Positions 1 to 10,048 are shown, counted from the first letter of the stretch. The stretch is DNA of 64,000 nt from an uncultured Paracoccaceae bacterium (GCA_913061275.1 CAJXSR010000018.1:21666-85665); one strand, 5' to 3'. Translations and numbers: made by a program. Notes: a model not told the origin generated them from the letters alone.

Positions 1-653
1 ATCGAACTAAATGAGGTATGCCGCTTGGCAGCGCTGTCAAAAGGTGAAATGCGCACCAAACGGTGTACGCCACTTTCCGACTTCAACCAGCCATAAGCAT
101 TATGTCCAGATATTTTATATGAGGCAGATTTAATCCCGGCTTCATCCCCTGCAGTTTCTGACTGCAATTCTACTTTATAGCCCTTCTTTTCGGCCCAACG
201 AACGTACATACGTGCCAACATCGCTGCCCAATCACAGCTTTCCGTACCACCGGCACCTGATTTGACTTCGATAAATGTATCGTTCGCATCCGCTTCACCA
301 TTTAACAAAGCTTCTAGTTTTCGTTTTTTGGCTACATTTTCCAATGCTTTGATGGCATTTTCAGCGTCTTCAACAACCTCTTGGTCGTCTTCCATTTCAC
401 CTAGTTCAATCAGATCAACATTATCGGTTAATTCTTGATTAAGGGATTGAAAATTTTCAATAGCATCAACTAACGCCTGACGTTCACGCATTAATTTTTG
501 CGCATTATCAGGATCATTCCACAAATCCGGGTCTTCGGACATCGCATTGAATTCTTCCAAACGGTGTTCAGCCGTCTCCCAATCCATGCGTTGCTTTAGA
601 AGGTCTAAACAATCGTGAATTTCAGTTACTATATTTTCTATTTCTGCGCGCAT
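1..653 (-). CDS. prfB: Peptide chain release factor 2 (partial, C-terminus off the left edge)
   Basis: Class I release factor that recognises UAA/UGA stop codons and triggers peptidyl-tRNA hydrolysis on the ribosome. I translated about 217 residues from the ATG at 653. The N-terminal helical domain contains SEDPDLWND, followed by the domain 2 start IEVKSGAGGTES and the segment SGVHRLVRISPFDSAAKRHT, all typical of RF2. The GGQ loop would come next and lies beyond the window edge. Codons 18-23 read through CTT CTA AAG with no in-frame TGA, so the programmed +1 frameshift known from E. coli prfB is absent at this point. The gene lies downstream of mrcA on the same strand, 62 bp away, probably in one transcription unit with amiC and mrcA. 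Confidence 0.95.
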   Translation of the reverse strand, partial: MRAEIENIVTEIHDCLDLLKQRMDWETAEHRLEEFNAMSEDPDLWNDPDNAQKLMRERQALVDAIENFQSLNQELTDNVDLIELGEMEDDQEVVEDAENAIKALENVAKKRKLEALLNGEADANDTFIEVKSGAGGTESCDWAAMLARMYVRWAEKKGYKVELQSETAGDEAGIKSASYKISGHNAYGWLKSESGVHRLVRISPFDSAAKRHTSFSS

Positions 654-715
654 TAGCCTTGCTTACCCCAAGTATTTACATTCTTTTACAAAGCCGCATG
701 GCTAGGGTAAACGCT

Positions 716-3250
716 TTAATATATACCGCCCGATGATAATGAACCAAAAGTGGCTTTTTTCGGTATTATTTTCACTTCACCGGTTGATGTTGTCACCGCA
801 GTATCATCACTGTCTTCGCCACGTTCAAACAGTTGCAGATCAGAGCCAAGACCCCAACCGCCATCAATAATATCCATCATGCCGTCAAACGGTTCTTCAC
901 CGACCCGAAATAATTCTGCAACAACATATTCGCCTGACGCATCATCTGATAATCTTGTGCCAGTGTAACGGTCATATTTGCGAAACACTGTATTTTCGGG
1001 GACTTTGAAATCACTTGACCCGTAACGTTCAATCGCTTTTTTCATGAAACTTGTAAAAACAGGGCCGCACATACTACCGCCATAGGCACCGTGGCCCAAG
1101 CTACGGGGCAAATCATACCCCATATAACAACCTGCAACGATATTAGGTGTGAAACCTACAAACCACACATCTTTTGAATCGTTTGTTGTACCTGTTTTAC
1201 CTGCCACAGGCACGCCAAGTCTTACCGTACCACTTGCGGTTCCACGCTCAACAACACCGCGCATCATAGACGTTAGCTGATAGGCCGTCACCTCATCCAT
1301 GATCCGTTCGCGGTTGTTTTGAATTAAGGGGGACATGCCTGCATCGTTAGTATCAGATGTGCATCCATCACAGGAACGGCGGTCGTGACGGTAAACTGTT
1401 TCACCCCAACGGTTTTGCACACGATCAACCATTGTTGGCTCTACCCGCTCGCCACCGTTTGCAAACATCGCATATGCAGCTACCATTTTGAACAAAGTGG
1501 TTTCTTGAGAGCCAAGTGAGTTTGCCAAAAATTCACCCATATCATCATATACACCAAAACGTTCGGCATAATCGGCAACCACATTCATACCCACTTCTTG
1601 AGCCAATCGGACAGTCATAAGATTACGTGAGCGCTCAATACCTGTTCGTAAAGGGGCAGGCCCATAAAATTTGTTTGAAGAGTTTTTTGGCTGCCATAAA
1701 CCTTGTGGTGTTTCTATTTCAATCGGCGCATCAATAACGATTGTTGCAGGCGAATATCCACTGTCTAATGCTGATGCATAGACAAAAGGTTTAAAAGACG
1801 ACCCTGGTTGGCGTGTTGCCTGCGTTGCGCGGTTAAACACGCTGTACTGGTATGAAAATCCACCCTGCATTGCAATAACGCGGCCTGTGTTTGTATCCAT
1901 TGCCATAAAACCGCCCTGAATTTCTGGGATTTGCCGTAATGACCAATTTTTGAATTCCCCATCTTTTTCAATGGCTTTCACATGAATAACATCACCGATT
2001 TCCAGAATATCACTTGGTTTTTTAGCTTTGTTTAAAGTTTTCCCGTCACGTTTCCTGCGCCATGTAAGCTCTGACATCGGTAAAAAATGACCGTCGGTAT
2101 CTTCATCAACGCCTTCGATACCGATATGCACATTCTTTGCGCCAACCTTTAATACTACAGCTGCATTCCATCCTTCAACATCACGGGGGATTTTCATGTC
2201 AGAAAGTGCTTTGCGCCATGCTTCTTCACTGCTTAAATCATTCGGCTCAATCTTTCCCATCGGGCCACGAAATACACGTTTTGAGCGGTCATATTTCTCT
2301 AACCCCGTACGCAACGCAAGGGCCGCTTCTTTTTGCAATTCAGGGTCCATCGTTGCCCGAATGGCCAAACCACCACCAAAAAATTCATCCTCACCAAAAG
2401 TGCCCGATAATTGACGCCGAATTTCATCGGTAAAATAATCGCGGGGGGGTCGCGATGCGCGGGTTGAAATATATTCGCCACTTTGAACCGTTTGCAACGG
2501 TGTTGCCAAAGCCTGTTTAAGGTCAGATTGCGTGATGTAATTATTCTCCGACATTTCACGCAACACAAAATTGCGCCGCGATGTTGCCTTTTCCCGCTGG
2601 CGAACCGGGTGATATTTACTAGGTGCTTTGGGTAAAGATGCTAAATATGCGGCTTCTTCTATGGTCACATCCTCTAAGGTTTTCCCGAAATAAGTGTCAG
2701 CTGCCGCCGTTACACCATAAGAATTCTGTCCTAGAAAAATCTCATTCAGATAAAGCTGCAAAATCTGATCTTTGTTCAATGTACTTTCCAAACGGGACGC
2801 CAAAATCAGCTCTTTGATTTTGCGTTCCGCTGAACGATCGCCCGATAGTAGAAAGTTTTTCATGACCTGCTGGGTTATTGTTGAAGCGCCACGCAAACGC
2901 CCGCCACGTGCCGCATCAATACCCGCCTTAATCATGCCCAGAGGGTCATAACCTTTGTGATTGTAAAAGTTTTTATCTTCAGCGCTGATAAACGCGTGTT
3001 TCACTACATCTGGAATTTCATCAATCGGTGTGTACAGCCTGCGTTCACGCGCAAATTCATCCATCACTTTGCCTTCAATCGAATATATTCGGCTGATTGT
3101 GGCAGGTTCATAGCTGGCTAATCGCGCATGATCTGGCAAATCGCGGCCATACATAAAGAAAATTGCGCCAATAATTAAGGAAACCAGAACCACACCAATG
3201 GTGAGCCAGCTAAATATCCACCCAAAAAAAGATCCTATTGCTCGAAGCAC
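716..3250 (-). CDS. mrcA: Penicillin-binding protein 1A (bifunctional transglycosylase/transpeptidase)
   Basis: Class A PBP that polymerises and crosslinks peptidoglycan at the inner membrane. It is 844 residues, normal for the family. An N-terminal membrane anchor spans about residues 8-32. The GT51 transglycosylase domain follows (about 55-230), with AEDKNFYNHKG carrying the catalytic Glu and with RGASTITQQ. The transpeptidase domain has SSFK at about 484-487, a downstream SRN triad and KTGT at about 685-688. The start is GTG with a G-rich Shine-Dalgarno stretch (GGGGG) just upstream. It sits between amiC and prfB on the same strand. All catalytic motifs are intact. Confidence 0.95.
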   Translation of the reverse strand: MLRAIGSFFGWIFSWLTIGVVLVSLIIGAIFFMYGRDLPDHARLASYEPATISRIYSIEGKVMDEFARERRLYTPIDEIPDVVKHAFISAEDKNFYNHKGYDPLGMIKAGIDAARGGRLRGASTITQQVMKNFLLSGDRSAERKIKELILASRLESTLNKDQILQLYLNEIFLGQNSYGVTAAADTYFGKTLEDVTIEEAAYLASLPKAPSKYHPVRQREKATSRRNFVLREMSENNYITQSDLKQALATPLQTVQSGEYISTRASRPPRDYFTDEIRRQLSGTFGEDEFFGGGLAIRATMDPELQKEAALALRTGLEKYDRSKRVFRGPMGKIEPNDLSSEEAWRKALSDMKIPRDVEGWNAAVVLKVGAKNVHIGIEGVDEDTDGHFLPMSELTWRRKRDGKTLNKAKKPSDILEIGDVIHVKAIEKDGEFKNWSLRQIPEIQGGFMAMDTNTGRVIAMQGGFSYQYSVFNRATQATRQPGSSFKPFVYASALDSGYSPATIVIDAPIEIETPQGLWQPKNSSNKFYGPAPLRTGIERSRNLMTVRLAQEVGMNVVADYAERFGVYDDMGEFLANSLGSQETTLFKMVAAYAMFANGGERVEPTMVDRVQNRWGETVYRHDRRSCDGCTSDTNDAGMSPLIQNNRERIMDEVTAYQLTSMMRGVVERGTASGTVRLGVPVAGKTGTTNDSKDVWFVGFTPNIVAGCYMGYDLPRSLGHGAYGGSMCGPVFTSFMKKAIERYGSSDFKVPENTVFRKYDRYTGTRLSDDASGEYVVAELFRVGEEPFDGMMDIIDGGWGLGSDLQLFERGEDSDDTAVTTSTGEVKIIPKKATFGSLSSGGIY

Positions 3251-3384
3251 CAGATGCCCCCTTTATAACGCCATTTGCGCCTTATATGCTGTGTGTCATA
3301 AAAGGTCAAAATCACTTCTACGATATATGAGCCATAAAAAGCCCAGACTATCCATTATCTAAGTGCTAATACACAAATTGAAAC

Positions 3385-4698
3385 CTATTGACGTAATAAT
3401 TGTGCTTGTGCGGCATCTTCTACTGACCAAGTGTCTAGTGCCAATACAATTCCTTCGATAATTTGTTGCCGCCACTCAGCATTCATCAAGTTGTTTAAAT
3501 CACTTTGGTTAGACATGAATCCCAACTCTATCAGAATTGATGGAATATCGGGCGCTTTCAAAACACTAAAACCTGCAAATAAGTGCGGCCGCTTGCGCAA
3601 ACGCCCAACCGATTGGGCCACACCAGACACAACCATATCTGCCAAAAGATCACTGCGCGATTTGGTTTCCACTCGTGCCATTTCCATTAAAACAGTTGCT
3701 ACCGCATCAGATTGTTTGCTTAGATCAACACCCGACAGTAAATCTGCACGATCCTGACGTTCCGCTAAATAGGCCGATGCCTCATTAGAAGCTTCATCCG
3801 ATAATGAATACACAGTTGTTCCAGTTGCCCAACCGCTTTTCAATGCATCAGCATGAAGTGATATAAACACATCTGCACCCAATTCTCTGGCCTTCGAAAT
3901 GCGCCCTGATAACGAAACAAATGTATCTTCATCGCGCGTTAGGTGTGCTTTGAAACGTCCAGATAATATAAGGTTGTCCTTTAATTCTTTGGCAAATAAT
4001 AATACTAAATCTTTTTCCAACTTGCCGTCTTGGCGTGCACCGGAATCGATACCACCATGCCCAGGATCAAGAACAACCACCAAAGGCCGATCACCAATTT
4101 GCCGTTGTTTTGGTAAAGTGGCACTAATAGCATTAGGTAAATCCCATCCTGCATCTTCGCGTGCGCCGACATTTGCTAAAAATTCCTCGGGGTTGGTCAG
4201 TTTGAATTTAGCGGTTAAAGTAGCATCGCCTTTTGCACTACCCGTAAGCATGCCAACTTTATCCAGCAACATAGGTTCGGATAAAGTTATCACCATTCTA
4301 GACCACCCTGCCTGAAATGCCCCAAACCGCAGCTCTGTTACCTTTTCAGTCAAAAGGATGTCTTTTGCCGAAAAGCCTGTCCAATCAACTTCTTTAAAAT
4401 CAAAAACAATACGGTTTGGCTCTGACAATAAAAATATACGGTACGGAATGGGTTGCGACAGGTTTAGTTTCACTTCCAAGTCGCGGTATGACAGATCTGC
4501 TATGGTAGATTGCACAGTGTCTATACGCGCCAACGCCCGTAAATCTTGTGCAAAAAGCGTATTTGTAAACAAACACACGATAAGAGTTACTAAAACTGCG
4601 ATTTTTTCTAACACTGCATTGCCTGATCGTTTGTTTTTGTTTTTTTGCCTTATATACCGCATCGTTTTGAAAAATGCGATTGTATTTAATACATTCAC
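3385..4698 (-). CDS. amiC: N-acetylmuramoyl-L-alanine amidase (AmiC type)
   Basis: Periplasmic zinc amidase that cleaves the amide bond between MurNAc and the stem peptide, used in septum splitting. A signal peptide with its hydrophobic core at about residues 32-50 ends near LFAQ. It is followed by an AMIN-like beta domain (about 60-170) and an Amidase_3 catalytic domain. Candidate zinc ligands and catalytic residues are His in DPGHGG, Glu in LEKD, His in SLHAD and Glu in ELGFMSN. The GTG at 4698 has a G-rich stretch immediately next to it, too close to be ideal; ATG at 4662 or GTG at 4614 are alternative starts that leave a better signal peptide. It lies upstream of mrcA with 134 bp between and diverges from rne. 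Confidence 0.92.
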   Translation of the reverse strand: MNVLNTIAFFKTMRYIRQKNKNKRSGNAVLEKIAVLVTLIVCLFTNTLFAQDLRALARIDTVQSTIADLSYRDLEVKLNLSQPIPYRIFLLSEPNRIVFDFKEVDWTGFSAKDILLTEKVTELRFGAFQAGWSRMVITLSEPMLLDKVGMLTGSAKGDATLTAKFKLTNPEEFLANVGAREDAGWDLPNAISATLPKQRQIGDRPLVVVLDPGHGGIDSGARQDGKLEKDLVLLFAKELKDNLILSGRFKAHLTRDEDTFVSLSGRISKARELGADVFISLHADALKSGWATGTTVYSLSDEASNEASAYLAERQDRADLLSGVDLSKQSDAVATVLMEMARVETKSRSDLLADMVVSGVAQSVGRLRKRPHLFAGFSVLKAPDIPSILIELGFMSNQSDLNNLMNAEWRQQIIEGIVLALDTWSVEDAAQAQLLRQ

Positions 4699-5060
4699 CC
4701 CCTAATGATGAATGATAGGTGGCTGAAAGAAGCCACTAATAAGAGTTTCGTTGAATGAAACCATGAAAGACAGGCCAAAGCCAAAGTTCTTCTCTGCTTC
4801 GTTCAACAGGCCAGTTGGCCAATGAATTGCTGTATTTTCTTGCTTTACACAAGATTTATAGCCCGAACTGAACGTTCTAATCTTACAGAACGTTGGAGAA
4901 ACCCCGCGATGATACGCGTGTGGACATTATTAGTAGAATATTGCGCAGGCTTAATGGCCGCGTATTTTACTGTCTTACAGCCAGTCGCCATAACATATAA
5001 CGCCAACAATTTTGCTGTGCCTAGAAATGCACAGCCTTTGTCGCGTTCAGAGTATAAAAA
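4699..5060 (+). promoter_or_regulatory. Long divergent intergenic region amiC/rne; probable rne leader
   Basis: This 362-bp gap holds the promoters of amiC (minus) and rne (plus). Visible elements: a short hairpin GTGGCT-N6-AGCCAC near 4717-4735; a perfect inverted repeat GGCCA-G-TTGGCC-like segment near 4808-4820; and a perfect 7-bp stem-loop GCTGTGC-N8-GCACAGC at 5014-5035, only 25 nt before the rne start. In E. coli a structured rne 5' UTR senses RNase E activity; a similar autoregulatory role here is inference. A reading frame from ATG 4910 overlaps the rne start out of frame and does not look like a conserved protein. Confidence 0.45.
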
Positions 5061-7739
5061 ATGTCTAAGAAAATGCTTATTGATGCCACCCACCCCGAGG
5101 AAACCCGCGTGGTTGTGGTTGAAGGAAATAAAGTCGACGAATTCGATTTTGAAAGTCTAAACAAACGCCAACTAGCTGGAAATATATATCTTGCAAAAGT
5201 AACACGGGTCGAAGCCTCACTTCAGGCGGCTTTTATTGATTATGGTGGAAACCGTCACGGTTTTCTTGCCTTTAATGAAATTCACCCGGACTATTATCAA
5301 ATTCCAGTTGCCGACCGCGAAAGGCTTCTTGCAGAAGAAGCTGAATATGCCAAAGCCAAGGCTGAAGAAGATGCCAGACGCGCAGAACAACCTAAATCAC
5401 GTTCGCGCCGCCGCAAAAAACCTGTAAAAACCGAAGCAGAAGCGGAAGGTGCAATAACAAGCAAAGATGCCGTTGTTGCAAGTGATGTCATTGATGATGG
5501 CGTCATCGATATAGATGCTACCAGTTCTGATCTGGTAGATGTACCAGAGACGAAAACAAGCGAAGAAAACACTGCTGATACCGCAGTGGCTGATACCGTA
5601 GTGGAAACGCCAGTTGAAGCACCACAAGAAGAAGCATCCAAGGTTGAAAAAACAGAAACCGCCGCTGATGATGAAGCAAACGACGATGACACTGACAGCG
5701 ATGAAGACGCACCAAAAGAACCAAAACCGGGCATAGAGTCTGTTGCAGATGATGATGTTTCCGAAGAGGTACGCCCACGCAAGCCGCGTATGAAACGGTA
5801 TAAAATTCAAGAAGTCGTTAAAGTACGTCAAATTTTACTAGTTCAGGTTGTCAAAGAAGAACGTGGGAATAAAGGTGCTGCATTAACCACTTACCTATCT
5901 TTGGCTGGTCGTTATTGCGTTTTGATGCCAAACACTGCACGCGGTGGTGGAATTTCACGCAAAATTACCAACGCCGTTGACCGCAAAAAGATCAAAGCGA
6001 TTGCCAATAATTTGATCGTTCCCGAAGGTGCAGGCCTGATTATTCGTACCGCAGGTGCCAGCCGCAATGAGGCAGACATAAACCGCGATTATGAGTTTTT
6101 GACGCGCCAATGGGAACAAATCCGCGAGCTTACGTTAAAATCCATTGCCCCTACTCCGATCTATGAAGAAGGCAATTTGATTAAGCGCTCTATTCGTGAC
6201 CTATACACCCGTGACATTGATGAAATTCATGTTGAAGGCGATCGCGGATATGAAGCGGCCAAAGAATATATGAAAATGTTCATGCCAAACCGCGTGGAAA
6301 AAGTTAAATTATATACTGAACCGATGCCGTTATTTTCACGCTATCAGGTTGAAAGTCATCTAGGTGCGATGTTCAACCCAACCGTTCAGCTGAAATCTGG
6401 TGGCTATCTTGTAATTGGCATTACCGAAGCACTTGTTGCCGTTGATGTGAACTCTGGCAAAGCCACCAAAGAAAGTTCGATAGAGGCCACCGCCCTGAAA
6501 ACCAATCTAGAAGCTGCCGAAGAAGTTGCCCGCCAAATGCGGTTGCGTGATTTAGCGGGTTTGATCGTCATCGACTTTATTGATATGGACGAGCGGCGCA
6601 ATAACACAGCCGTTGAAAAACGCCTAAAAGATAAGCTGAAAACAGATCGTGCGCGGATACAAATTGGCCGCATCTCTGGTTTTGGTCTATTGGAAATGTC
6701 CCGCCAACGCTTACGCCCTGGCATGTTGGAAGCTACAACACAACCTTGCCCGCATTGTCATGCAACTGGCCTGCTGCGCTCTGACGACAGTTTAGCATTG
6801 TCTATTTTGCGTGAACTGGAAGAAGAAGGCGTTCGCAAACGCTCTGGTGAAGTGCTGGTAAAAGCACCTATTAATGTGACCAATTACCTTCTTAATGAAA
6901 AACGCGATCACATCATAACGATTGAAGCGCGTTACGGGCTTTCTGTTCGGGTAGAGGCCGATACAAGTATGATCGGTACGGACTATTCCGTGGAAAAATT
7001 CAAAACCGCCACACGGTTTATAGCACAACCTGCGAATGCCCCTGTTTCAATGGAAAACGTCTCAATGGAAAGTTTTGACAACTCAGTTTCCAATGCCAAT
7101 GCCATTGCTGATACCGCTGCAACGCCAACAAAACCTGAAGTAACGGATGAGGAAAAGCCCAAGAAAAAACCCAGACGTCGTCGGGGCGGTCGTGGGCGCG
7201 GCAAAGCCAATCAAGATAATCTTGAAGCCAACGCAGATCAAACAAACACGGCACAAGATAGCACAGAAAAAACCAGTGAACCTGAAGTTAAATCTGATGC
7301 GGAAAACGTAAAAGCGGCTGAGCCTGTAGATACACAAGTAGCGCAAGCAGACCCAGCACCATCAAGTGTAAACGTTGAAGCGGCACAGGAAGAAAAACCT
7401 GTGAAACCAAAGCGCAAACTTGTAAAACGCAAACCTAAAGAAAAACCTGCTGAAATCACAACAGCGGATGATAAAACTGACGCGGCAGTAGAAGAAAGGA
7501 AAAAACCTGTTAGGAAACGGGCGGTGAAAAAAGAGGGTGATGAAAAGCCAAAAGCCAAACCAAGGGTAAGAAAACCAAAAGCTGCGGTTAAAGAAACTGT
7601 CACCACGCCAGATGCACCAATAGAAGTAGCAACACTCGTTAAAGAAACAGTTGCTGCCCCTGTTGCCGAAATAGTAACACCCCCCGCAGAGCCAGAGGTG
7701 AAAAAACCTAAAAGGCGTGGTTGGTGGCTTCGCGGCTAA
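5061..7739 (+). CDS. rne: Ribonuclease E
   Basis: Essential endoribonuclease that starts mRNA decay and processes rRNA and tRNA; it scaffolds the degradosome. It is 892 residues. The N-terminal S1 domain is split by an acidic, low-complexity insert (about 90-235), as is common in alphaproteobacteria. The DNase I-like catalytic core has metal-binding Asp in VDVNSG (about 460) and in IDFIDM (about 503). The zinc-link CPHC lies near 562. The C-terminal third is disordered, with an Arg-rich stretch (KKKPRRRRGG, about 700) and many Lys/Pro/Glu repeats. It ends in KRRGWWLRG, matching the GWW tail that binds PNPase in Caulobacter RNase E. A terminator follows at 7763-7800. Confidence 0.96.
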   Translation: MSKKMLIDATHPEETRVVVVEGNKVDEFDFESLNKRQLAGNIYLAKVTRVEASLQAAFIDYGGNRHGFLAFNEIHPDYYQIPVADRERLLAEEAEYAKAKAEEDARRAEQPKSRSRRRKKPVKTEAEAEGAITSKDAVVASDVIDDGVIDIDATSSDLVDVPETKTSEENTADTAVADTVVETPVEAPQEEASKVEKTETAADDEANDDDTDSDEDAPKEPKPGIESVADDDVSEEVRPRKPRMKRYKIQEVVKVRQILLVQVVKEERGNKGAALTTYLSLAGRYCVLMPNTARGGGISRKITNAVDRKKIKAIANNLIVPEGAGLIIRTAGASRNEADINRDYEFLTRQWEQIRELTLKSIAPTPIYEEGNLIKRSIRDLYTRDIDEIHVEGDRGYEAAKEYMKMFMPNRVEKVKLYTEPMPLFSRYQVESHLGAMFNPTVQLKSGGYLVIGITEALVAVDVNSGKATKESSIEATALKTNLEAAEEVARQMRLRDLAGLIVIDFIDMDERRNNTAVEKRLKDKLKTDRARIQIGRISGFGLLEMSRQRLRPGMLEATTQPCPHCHATGLLRSDDSLALSILRELEEEGVRKRSGEVLVKAPINVTNYLLNEKRDHIITIEARYGLSVRVEADTSMIGTDYSVEKFKTATRFIAQPANAPVSMENVSMESFDNSVSNANAIADTAATPTKPEVTDEEKPKKKPRRRRGGRGRGKANQDNLEANADQTNTAQDSTEKTSEPEVKSDAENVKAAEPVDTQVAQADPAPSSVNVEAAQEEKPVKPKRKLVKRKPKEKPAEITTADDKTDAAVEERKKPVRKRAVKKEGDEKPKAKPRVRKPKAAVKETVTTPDAPIEVATLVKETVAAPVAEIVTPPAEPEVKKPKRRGWWLRG

Positions 7740-7762
7740 AATCCGCTCACTTTCATGACATT

Positions 7763-7800
7763 AGCGCGTCTAAACCTTGTGTTTGGCGCGCTTTTGTTTT
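7763..7800 (+). terminator. Rho-independent terminator after rne
   Basis: Outer stem AGCGCG/CGCGCT plus an inner AAAC/GTTT pairing, followed by a T-rich tail (TTTTGTTTTT), 23 bp after the rne stop codon. It is suitably placed to end rne transcription before the M48 gene. Confidence 0.75.
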
Positions 7801-7840
7801 TCACTCATAGGAATTGTTTTGATAAAAAGACTCCAACTCT

Positions 7841-9187
7841 ATGTTTGAAAAAAACAAATTAGGTCTGTTCGCATCGTTCTTCGGAATAATGATGGCAGTC
7901 GCCCCTTTTGCCTCTGCCCAGGGTCTGATCCGTGACGCAGAGATTGAGCGTACTTTACGCATTGTCGCCCAACCGATTGTAAAAGCCGCAGGCGTTGGGC
8001 GGATAAGTTTTTTTATCGTCAATAGCCACAGTCCAAATGCGTTTACGACTGGCGGTAATAATATATTCATTCACTCTGGTTTAATCAGGCGCATGAAATC
8101 TGTCGAAATGTTGCAATCGGTTATTGCACATGAAATCGGGCACATCACTGGCGGGCATATAACCCAACGAATTACCAATATTGGCAGTGCCAACACAGCC
8201 GCTGGAATTGGTGTGTTATTGGGTGTCCTTACAGCTGCTGCAGGCGGGGGAAGTGGCGCCATTGGCATTGCCGCCGCAGGCCAATCCATTGGGCAACGTA
8301 ATTATTATTCTTTTACACGTGGCCAAGAAAGTGCCGCCGACCAATCAGGTGCCCGCTATATGGCAAATGCCGGGATAAATCCATCAGCAGCCCTAGATGT
8401 TCTTAATATTTTCAGGGGGCAAGAAGCCTTAAGTATTAGCAGGCAGGATGCTTATACATTAACACATCCCCTAAGTTCGCAACGTATTTCAGACCTGAAA
8501 ACATATGTTGCAGCTTATAAACACAGACCAACTACCCAATCAAAAACGGTTGATTATTGGTATGCGCGTTCATTGGCTAAATTCAACAGCTTCATTGGCA
8601 GTCCAAAGGGTATTTTACGAAAAGTACCCAAATCAGATACAGGTGAGATTGCAACTTTAACACGCGCGATTGCCTATCATCGACTGCCAAATAAAAAGAA
8701 ATCATTGAAAGCGATCAAACGGCTTATCTCGATGCGCCCTAAAGACCCCTATTATCAAGAATTATATGGGCAAATATTATTGGAAAATGGCAACGCATCA
8801 AATGCGGTTACCGCCTACCGAAAAGCGGTTCAACAACAGCCTAAAGATGCGCAATTACTTGCAGGCCTAGGGCGTGCCCAATTAGCTGTAAAATCAAAAT
8901 CATCTGCAAAAACCGCTTTAACTACATTGAAAAAATCATACGCAAGAGATCCGCGTAACGGGCGCATGTTGCGCGATTTAGGTGTTGCTTACGCAAAAAC
9001 CGGTAATCCGGGAATGGCATCGGCAACTACGGCAGAACGATATGCATTATCTTCAAACTTTAAACAGGCAGAAATACATGCTAAACGCGCTGTAAAATTG
9101 CTGCCAGAAGGTTCAACCGGTTGGCGCAGAGCCGCTGATATTTTGGCCATTGCCGAACGCCTTAACAAAGGCAGAAAGAAGAAATAA
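7841..9187 (+). CDS. M48 family metalloprotease with TPR domain (BepA/YfgC-like)
   Basis: Exported zinc protease of the BepA/YfgC type. In E. coli this enzyme handles outer-membrane protein assembly quality control together with the BAM and LPS-transport machineries. It has a signal peptide (about 1-26, ending FASAQ) and the zinc motif HEIGH at 97-101. A third ligand Glu lies in ESAADQSGARYM at about 162. The C-terminal half (about 280-440) consists of TPR-like helical repeats, e.g. ELYGQILLENGNASNAVTAYRKAV. Length 448 is close to the usual 450-490. Its stop overlaps the start of the DsbA-like gene by one base, so the two are probably translationally coupled envelope-quality-control genes. 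Confidence 0.88.
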   Translation: MFEKNKLGLFASFFGIMMAVAPFASAQGLIRDAEIERTLRIVAQPIVKAAGVGRISFFIVNSHSPNAFTTGGNNIFIHSGLIRRMKSVEMLQSVIAHEIGHITGGHITQRITNIGSANTAAGIGVLLGVLTAAAGGGSGAIGIAAAGQSIGQRNYYSFTRGQESAADQSGARYMANAGINPSAALDVLNIFRGQEALSISRQDAYTLTHPLSSQRISDLKTYVAAYKHRPTTQSKTVDYWYARSLAKFNSFIGSPKGILRKVPKSDTGEIATLTRAIAYHRLPNKKKSLKAIKRLISMRPKDPYYQELYGQILLENGNASNAVTAYRKAVQQQPKDAQLLAGLGRAQLAVKSKSSAKTALTTLKKSYARDPRNGRMLRDLGVAYAKTGNPGMASATTAERYALSSNFKQAEIHAKRAVKLLPEGSTGWRRAADILAIAERLNKGRKKK

Positions 9188-9951
9188 TGTTTAACCAGCT
9201 TAAAACTACGGCGGTAATTGCCCTGTTAACATTCTCAAGCCCGGCAATAGCCCTTGATCTTGATCTAGATAACATGTCGGGCGCAGAAAAAGATGCGTTC
9301 GGGCAATTAGTGCGTGATTATATACTAGATAACCCTGACATCATCATGGATGCCTTTCGGATACTTGAACAACGACAAGAAGTTGCAGATCTGCATGCAG
9401 ATACCACGCTTATCGCCGAAAATTTACAAAACATTCAGCATGACGGATTTTCTTGGGAAGGTGGCAACCCCGATGGCGACATCACATTAGTAGAGTTTCT
9501 TGACTATAAATGCGGATATTGCAGAAAAGCCCACGATGAAGTGGCAAGCCTTGTAGCAAGTGACGGAAATATTCGTCTAATAGTGAAAGAATACCCGATT
9601 TTAAGTCAAGATTCGCTTAATCTATCACGTGCCGCCGTAGCTACATTGCAAAGCTTGGGCCCCGATGCTTACAAAAAAATGCACGACCTATTTATCAGCT
9701 ACAATGGGCCAGTAACAAATGATGCTATTAGTTTTTTAGCAAACAAAGCAGGGCTGGATGCGCCAACAATCGTGGCGATGATGGATGAACCTTCTGTAGA
9801 TGGCCAAATCGGTAAAATTCGCCAGCTTGGCCAAGCTTTGAACGTTTCTGGCACGCCCACTTTCATATTTAACGATCAAATCGTTCGGGGTTATATACCC
9901 GAAGATAATATGAAACAGATTGTTGCTGAACTTCGCGCCCAAACTCAGTAG
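9187..9951 (+). CDS. DsbA family thiol:disulfide oxidoreductase (Com1-like)
   Basis: Periplasmic thioredoxin-fold oxidoreductase. The signal peptide ends near SPAIA (about residue 22). A short helical N-terminal segment (about 25-75) precedes the DsbA fold. The redox motif CGYC lies at 109-112 after DYK, and the cis-Pro loop is SGTPTF near 222-226. The acidic N-terminal helix and the CGYC motif place it with Com1/BdbD-like proteins rather than classical DsbA (CPHC). It begins inside the stop of the upstream M48 protease gene. In relatives I would expect aroQ between a dsbA-like gene and accB; only 97 bp separate them here. Confidence 0.88.
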   Translation: MFNQLKTTAVIALLTFSSPAIALDLDLDNMSGAEKDAFGQLVRDYILDNPDIIMDAFRILEQRQEVADLHADTTLIAENLQNIQHDGFSWEGGNPDGDITLVEFLDYKCGYCRKAHDEVASLVASDGNIRLIVKEYPILSQDSLNLSRAAVATLQSLGPDAYKKMHDLFISYNGPVTNDAISFLANKAGLDAPTIVAMMDEPSVDGQIGKIRQLGQALNVSGTPTFIFNDQIVRGYIPEDNMKQIVAELRAQTQ

Positions 9952-10048
9952 TAAAACGGATTTCTTTCACATGAATGCTTTTACCCTGCGTTAAGACAAT
10001 GTATAAGCAAAAGAATGCCTGTCACGGGAACTAACGGTTGAGGGAAAT

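Noticed and set aside
4822..5160. 112-codon frame upstream of and overlapping the rne start
   Set aside because: It runs out of frame into rne for 100 nt; the sequence looks non-coding and the region is better read as a leader.
5297..5831. Minus-strand frames opposite the acidic insert of rne
   Set aside because: Shadows of low-complexity Glu/Asp/Ala codons; no start context.
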